Positions 5,719 to 9,219 of a stretch of 9,219 bases of DNA are shown here, piece by piece. The translations under genes and the position numbers were made by a program. The DNA is from CANIZL01 sp043788645 (GTDB lineage Bacteria; Verrucomicrobiota; Verrucomicrobiia; Limisphaerales; UBA9464). Below the pieces are notes generated by a model that was given only the letters and a program-made list of their open reading frames with translations, made no database searches and was not told where the DNA came from. Within the stretch, counting starts at the first letter, position 1, and each line of letters starts with the position of its first letter. The stretch spans positions 1 through 9,219 of the forward strand of contig JAYVTS010000258.1 of NCBI GenBank assembly GCA_043788645.1. Direction: 5' to 3'.

Positions 5719-7119
5719 TCAATGCAGCCGGAAGAAGTGGTGTTCCCGGTCGGTCTTTACCGCGAACGTAATCTGGCCAACCTGAACCGTCCGGGGGGCG
5801 TCCAACGGAGTCCATGGACCGTGGGGACTGGGTGCGGATTCCAATACGTGGGTTTCGCCGTCGTCCGGCCAGGAGAGCAGCACGGCCGGGGCGATGCTCA
5901 GCTCGGGCGGCGGACAAGTTAGCGTGTTCAGCGTGCCGTGTTCGGTGTAGGTCGCCTGCGGTTCGACCATGATATTGGTAGCGACATGGCAGAACCAATT
6001 CGCGGTGACCTGCGCGTTGGTCGCAACGCCGAGATAGGTCCCGACGAATTCCGGATCCTCGCCCAATAAAAGAATTCCAGTGCCCAGATTGCGGAAGCGG
6101 TTGGAGCTGATGAGGGGATCTACTCCCGAGATTCCAATTCCCCAGGGTCGAATTCCTTGGCCGGTCCCTTCGAACAAATTGTTTTCGATGCGGCTCCCAT
6201 CCCCTCGCACGACCGTCAGATGGTGCTGATTGTTGCGGAAGACGTTTCCCTCGTAACGGACGGGGTAGAGGGCTGCCAGCGGCGTGGTCCCATCCGCGTC
6301 ATCCACATCGTCAGCCAAGACACCATGGGCGTGGGGGAAGGACGCTGTACCAATGAAACTGAAATCAGTGATCGTATTCTCGATGACCTCGCCACCGGCG
6401 CCGGCCCGGATTTCAATCCCGGTCTGGACACCGAGATCGTCCGGGACCTTCGAGGCGTCCGGCCCGCTTCCAGTGACGGTGTTGCATTTCACCACGAAGG
6501 TGGTTCGCAGCGGGGTTGGCGAAGTGACCGCTCCGTCTAGCTGGATCGAGACCAGATTATCCGCAAACACGTTTTTGAGCACTTGAATGTTCACCAAATT
6601 GGTCCCAAAGGAAAGCGGGTTACTCACTACCAGACCCGTGGCGTAAGCCCCTGAACCCAGCGTTTCGCCGCGAAATCCCGTGAGGCGACAGTTCTCCACC
6701 CGTCCACTCGCCCCGAGGTAAAAGATCCCGAAGAAATAGTCGGCTTCGCTATCGGCCAAACGCTCCCCCTCCAGGGTCAATCCGGACACCACCACCTCGG
6801 CCCCGGCAATGCCCAGCAGCGGGGCGCTCCGGCTGCCATACTCGATCAGAGTTTTCGCCATTCCAGGTGTGGCCCTCAGGACAGTGCCGGGCGAACCGAG
6901 GAGCGTAAGGGACTTGTTGGTGATCACGACCTGCTCGAGGTACACGCCGGCCGCGATTTGGATCGTATCGTTCGTTTTTGCCGCGTTCACAGCGGCTTGG
7001 ATCGTGGTGTAATCCGCAGGTACGTGAAGGATCGCGGCCCCAGTGGACGCAGTCCAGACCAAGACGAGCAGGAAGCCGACTAGGACAATTCCGTTTTTGA
7101 TGTGAAGGTATGCTTTCAT
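5719..7119 (-). CDS. Exported right-handed beta-helix (pectin lyase fold) protein
   Basis: 466 residues from the ATG at 7119. A start at 7155 is possible in frame (MERQESRKNETP-MKAY), but the signal peptide MKAYLHIKNGIVLVGFLLVL begins at 7119, as in leader copy A. Residues 32-66 (HVPADYTTIQAAVNAAK, DTIQIAAGVYLEQVVI) are the usual opening coil of a parallel beta-helix. Repeated N-x-F/I turns follow (VSGLTLEGERL, YEGNVFRNN, IENNLFEGTG, ISSNRFRNLGTGILLLGE), the PbH1/NosD-like pattern of secreted carbohydrate-binding or carbohydrate-cleaving proteins. No catalytic residues can be assigned. The last ~60 residues (LSIAPAVLLSWPDDGETHVL ... HHFFRLH) are a small beta-sandwich tail seen widely in this phylum's exported proteins. 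It shares its leader with the RHS chimera but nothing else, and lies downstream of the RCC1 gene, separated by a decayed fragment. Confidence 0.88.
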   Translation of the reverse strand: MKAYLHIKNGIVLVGFLLVLVWTASTGAAILHVPADYTTIQAAVNAAKTNDTIQIAAGVYLEQVVITNKSLTLLGSPGTVLRATPGMAKTLIEYGSRSAPLLGIAGAEVVVSGLTLEGERLADSEADYFFGIFYLGASGRVENCRLTGFRGETLGSGAYATGLVVSNPLSFGTNLVNIQVLKNVFADNLVSIQLDGAVTSPTPLRTTFVVKCNTVTGSGPDASKVPDDLGVQTGIEIRAGAGGEVIENTITDFSFIGTASFPHAHGVLADDVDDADGTTPLAALYPVRYEGNVFRNNQHHLTVVRGDGSRIENNLFEGTGQGIRPWGIGISGVDPLISSNRFRNLGTGILLLGEDPEFVGTYLGVATNAQVTANWFCHVATNIMVEPQATYTEHGTLNTLTCPPPELSIAPAVLLSWPDDGETHVLESAPSPHGPWTPLDAPRTVQVGQITFAVKTDREHHFFRLH

Positions 7120-7180
7120 AGGAGTCTCATTCTTTCTGCTTTCTTGTCGTTCCATCAGGGCTCCCGCTTCCGATTTGACG
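7083..7180 (-). repeat. Leader cassette, copy C (short)
   Basis: Matches copy A through the first ~12 signal-peptide codons, the ATG (7119), the GGAGTCTCATTC spacer (plus-strand reading) and the upstream frame start at 7155, then fades by about 7180. It lacks the distal 52-bp block of A and B. One T fewer in the TTTT run (plus strand) puts the upstream MERQESRKNETP frame in phase with the gene, unlike in copy A where it stops. Confidence 0.82.
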
Positions 7181-7260
7181 AGGGCGCCCGGAGCCGGAAG
7201 AAGCGCGGATGGACATCGCTCTTCACGAAGAATGTGTAGCGGTCGTCTTGAACAGTCGAC
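7155..7260 (-). pseudogene. Decayed C-terminal fragment of an exported protein
   Basis: On the minus strand the frame reads TVQDDRYTFFVKSDVHPRFF then RLRAPSSNRKREP-stop (stop at 7157-7155). This closely parallels the end of the neighbouring beta-helix protein (VQVGQITFAVKTDREHHFFRLH), so it is the last 25-35 residues of another protein with the same beta-sandwich tail. Nothing upstream of the hairpin element (7261-7327) continues the domain, so the rest of the gene is gone. The stop TGA overlaps the upstream ATG of leader copy C by one base (TGATG). Confidence 0.7.
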
Positions 7261-7327
7261 TGGCTCGCGGGGACTTTCGCTCCACCGGGCCGCCTGTCGG
7301 CGGTGGGGCGAGAGTCCCCGCGAGCCA
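7261..7327 (+). repeat. 67-bp near-perfect hairpin element
   Basis: Arms 7261-7287 and 7301-7327 are complementary at 25 of 27 positions around a 13-base loop (7288-7300). The two exceptions become G-U pairs if the plus strand is transcribed, so plus-strand RNA would pair throughout. The element has the form of a palindromic intergenic repeat (REP/MITE-like). No target-site duplication is visible. It separates the RCC1 gene from the decayed fragment. No T-run follows, so it is not a classical terminator, though it could still stop or stabilise transcripts. Confidence 0.85.
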
Positions 7328-7395
7328 ATATTCCGTTTCCCACGAAGTGTCGCTGTAGTGCTAATTTGGCTCTGGTGAAGTCGTCGCGCGCAGGG

Positions 7396-7409
7396 GGGCA
7401 GTTCTGCCC
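7396..7409 (-). terminator. Small hairpin just after the RCC1 gene
   Basis: GGGCA (7396-7400) and TGCCC (7405-7409) form a 5-bp stem with a 4-base loop, 4 bp after the stop codon of the RCC1 gene (minus strand). It is followed by a C-run rather than a T-run, so it is a weak candidate only. The rest of 7328-7412 shows nothing recognisable. Confidence 0.25.
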
Positions 7410-7412
7410 GAG

Positions 7413-9197
7413 CTACGGCTTGTTCAGACGGTAAAACTGGGCGCGGATGGAAGCGGCATTCGTGACCGTGAAGTGCGCGCCGATGACCGCCGGCGATTGG
7501 GTGGAATCAGTCCAGGTCATCGGCGGTGTTAAATTCGGTGTTGATTGCAACGTTAACCCGGCCGCATTCGTAGGCCAGGAAAGGATGAGTTCATGGCCGC
7601 TGGTCCGCGCGTTCAAGCGTGGCAGCAGCGACACGCCACCGATGAGTGCCACGGTGTTATTATATCCCGCCGCAATCGCAGTCACGCCGCTTAAGACCCG
7701 GCCACCCAATGTGATGGGACTTACTGTTGCAAAATATTCGTCGGTTGGTCGAATTCCTGCCACTTCGCCGTCGTTGTTCCTTCCCCACGCGACTACTGTG
7801 CCGTCGTTCCTCAAGGCCACGGTGTGATCACCTCCCGCCGCAATCGCAATCACCCCGCTTAGAACCTGGCCCCCCAGTGTGACTGGACTTGCGGTTGCGG
7901 TTGCAGGATAAGGATCGTCTGAGGGAGTTCCGGTCACTTGGCCGTAGCGGTTGTTTCCCCACGCCACGACCGTGCCGTTGTTCTTCAAGGCCACGGTGTG
8001 TAACTGTCCCGCCGCGATCGCAGTCACGCCGCTCAAGCCTGTGGGCACCGTCGTTTGGCCGTAATAGTTGGCTCCCCACGCCACCACCGAACCGTTGCTC
8101 TTCAAGGCCACGGAGTGATACAGTCCCGCCGCAACCGCCGTCACTGCGCTCAAGCCGGCGGGAACATTCGTTTCGCCGGATGAGTTGTCTCCCCACGCCA
8201 CCACCGAGCCGTCGCGCTTCAAGGCCAAGGTGTGAGTGGCTCCCGCCGCAATCGCCGTCACTCCGCTCTGCGCCGCTACGGGCACCGAGGTTTGGGCGTA
8301 AGTGTTGTCTCCCCACGCGACTACCGCACCGAGAGCGACCGCGTTTACCGTCAGAACTGCCGGCGACGCGTTGGTCACACTTCCAGCCCGGTTGCTCACC
8401 ACCACGGTATAACTGCCCGTTTGATTAGTCTGCGCGAATGGCAGGTCGTACGAGGCGCTCGTGGCTCCCGCGACGTCCACCCCATCCTTGCGCCACTGGT
8501 AGTTCACGGGGAAGCCCGTGGCCACCACCACTAAACTCGCGCTTTGCCACTCGTTCACCGACTGGTTCACCGGTGGTGTGAGGATGGCAGGGGCAGTTAC
8601 GGTAACCAGCACCACGGTGTGATTAGCTCCCGCCGTAATGGCCGTCACCCCGCTCAAGCCTGTGGGGACCGTCGTCTGGCCGGACGTATTGTTTCCCCAC
8701 GCCACCACCGAGCCGTCGCTCTTCAAGGCCACGGTGTGACCCACTCCCGCCGCAACCGCAGTCACCCCGCTCAAGCCTGCGGGCGCATTCGTTTGGCCCG
8801 AAGCGTTGTCTCCCCACGCCACCACTGAGCCGTCGCTCTTCAAGGTCACAATGTGACGACTTCCCGCCGTAATCGCCGTCACACCGCTCTGCGCGGCCAC
8901 GGGCACATTCGTTAGACCGGGCACGGCGGCTCCCCATACCACCACCGATCCGTCCTGCTTCAAGGCCACGTTGAAACCATCTCCCGCCGCGATCGCCGTC
9001 ACTCCGCTCTGCGCCGCCAGCGGCATCGGCGCTGGGCCGGCGGGGTTGTCTCCCCCCCACACCCCCACCGTGACGGGAGTTTGCGCCTGTGCAGTGCTGC
9101 CCCCTGACCAGGCAGCCATGAGGAAGAGCGCTGTGAAGAAACGTCTGTTTGACGAATGCCAGAGTGTTAACAGGGTGAGAAGCAAGGTCGTTTTCAT
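7413..9197 (-). CDS. Exported RCC1-repeat protein with Ig-like domain
   Basis: 594 residues from the ATG at 9197; an in-frame GTG at 9209 adds only four residues. An N-terminal segment with hydrophobic stretches (LLLTLLTLW, FFTALFLMAAW) ends GGSTAQA at about residue 38, a likely signal peptidase site. Nine RCC1-type units are marked by VVAWGDN-like motifs with WG at about residues 47, 88, 128, 168, 295, 335, 374, 413 and 471, each with GVTAIAAG and HTVALKSDGS elements. An Ig-like domain (about 203-286; NYQWRKDGVDVAGATSASY, GSYTVVVSNRAG) separates units 4 and 5. The last two units carry longer inserts (PVTLGGQVL, PITLGGRVL). A tail (530-594; HELILSWPTN ... QFYRLNKP) is the beta-sandwich module of the neighbouring genes. 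Propellers of this type are structural or binding surfaces, so a cell-surface or secreted binding role is inferred. No strong ribosome site is visible. Confidence 0.92.
   Translation of the reverse strand: MKTTLLLTLLTLWHSSNRRFFTALFLMAAWSGGSTAQAQTPVTVGVWGGDNPAGPAPMPLAAQSGVTAIAAGDGFNVALKQDGSVVVWGAAVPGLTNVPVAAQSGVTAITAGSRHIVTLKSDGSVVAWGDNASGQTNAPAGLSGVTAVAAGVGHTVALKSDGSVVAWGNNTSGQTTVPTGLSGVTAITAGANHTVVLVTVTAPAILTPPVNQSVNEWQSASLVVVATGFPVNYQWRKDGVDVAGATSASYDLPFAQTNQTGSYTVVVSNRAGSVTNASPAVLTVNAVALGAVVAWGDNTYAQTSVPVAAQSGVTAIAAGATHTLALKRDGSVVAWGDNSSGETNVPAGLSAVTAVAAGLYHSVALKSNGSVVAWGANYYGQTTVPTGLSGVTAIAAGQLHTVALKNNGTVVAWGNNRYGQVTGTPSDDPYPATATASPVTLGGQVLSGVIAIAAGGDHTVALRNDGTVVAWGRNNDGEVAGIRPTDEYFATVSPITLGGRVLSGVTAIAAGYNNTVALIGGVSLLPRLNARTSGHELILSWPTNAAGLTLQSTPNLTPPMTWTDSTQSPAVIGAHFTVTNAASIRAQFYRLNKP
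7633..9070 (-). repeat. Tandem 117/120-bp coding repeats in the RCC1 gene
   Basis: The phrase CCCCACGCCACCACCGAGCC (plus-strand reading) or close variants recurs at 7957, 8074, 8191, 8311, 8695, 8812 and 8932, spaced 117 or 120 bp (39 or 40 codons) apart within each block. The Ig-like coding segment (about 8340-8585) breaks the array into two. Similarity at the DNA level is high for a repeat protein, which suggests recent duplication or conversion among units. Confidence 0.85.
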
Positions 9198-9219
9198 ATT
9201 TGTGCGCACGAGCGTCCGC

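Noticed and set aside
7261..7327. Rho-independent terminator of the RCC1 gene
   Set aside because: The stem is long and strong but about 85 bp from the stop codon, lacks a T-run, and looks like a repeat element.
7633..9070. Regular repeats that might suggest a CRISPR array
   Set aside because: Units of 117/120 bp keep a reading frame and encode RCC1 repeats; there are no short direct repeats with unique spacers.

Overview
The window looks like a piece of a Verrucomicrobiota chromosome, probably of the Pedosphaera/Limisphaerales type. This is inferred from gene content, not from a marker gene. It has a DUF1553 + DUF1501 pair of the kind common in Planctomycetota and Verrucomicrobiota, several long exported proteins with short beta-sandwich modules ending in 'FYRL'/'FFRL', an RCC1/Ig-like surface protein, a SUMF1-type protein, and RHS debris. 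There is no rRNA, tRNA, CRISPR array or intact transposase.

Layout. (1) 3-2651, plus strand: the C-terminal third of a DUF1553 (PSD1-type) protein, followed 12 bp later by a complete Tat-exported DUF1501 protein. The two probably form one operon. (2) 2652 to about 3570: a gene graveyard. It holds an ISAzo13-type transposase scrap (minus), a nucleotidyltransferase-like gene reduced to 41 codons with its partner gene cut short (plus, ATGA overlap), and the tail of an RHS core (minus) that meets the partner fragment end to end. (3) 3210-9197, minus strand: a run of four genes for exported proteins: a broken signal-peptide/beta-module/RHS chimera, a SUMF1-domain protein, a right-handed beta-helix protein, and a nine-unit RCC1-repeat protein with an Ig-like domain between units 4 and 5.

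The main unexplained structure is a repeated leader cassette in front of three of the four minus-strand genes (about 3960-4175, 5453-5640, 7083-7180). It carries the start region and, in two copies, the first residues of the signal peptide (MKA-LHIKN-I-L-G-LL). Copies A and B also share a perfectly identical 52-bp block further upstream. The same leader is attached to unrelated passenger domains, which suggests that export leaders are being shuffled or converted here. In copy B the leader has lost its reading frame and the gene appears to start at a different ATG.

Other notable items are a 67-bp near-perfect hairpin element at 7261-7327 against a decayed C-terminal gene fragment, and a SUMF1 domain with glycine in place of one of the two FGE catalytic cysteines. 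I do not see a convincing new defence, mobile or metabolic system. The most original signal is the leader cassette and the domain shuffling around it.
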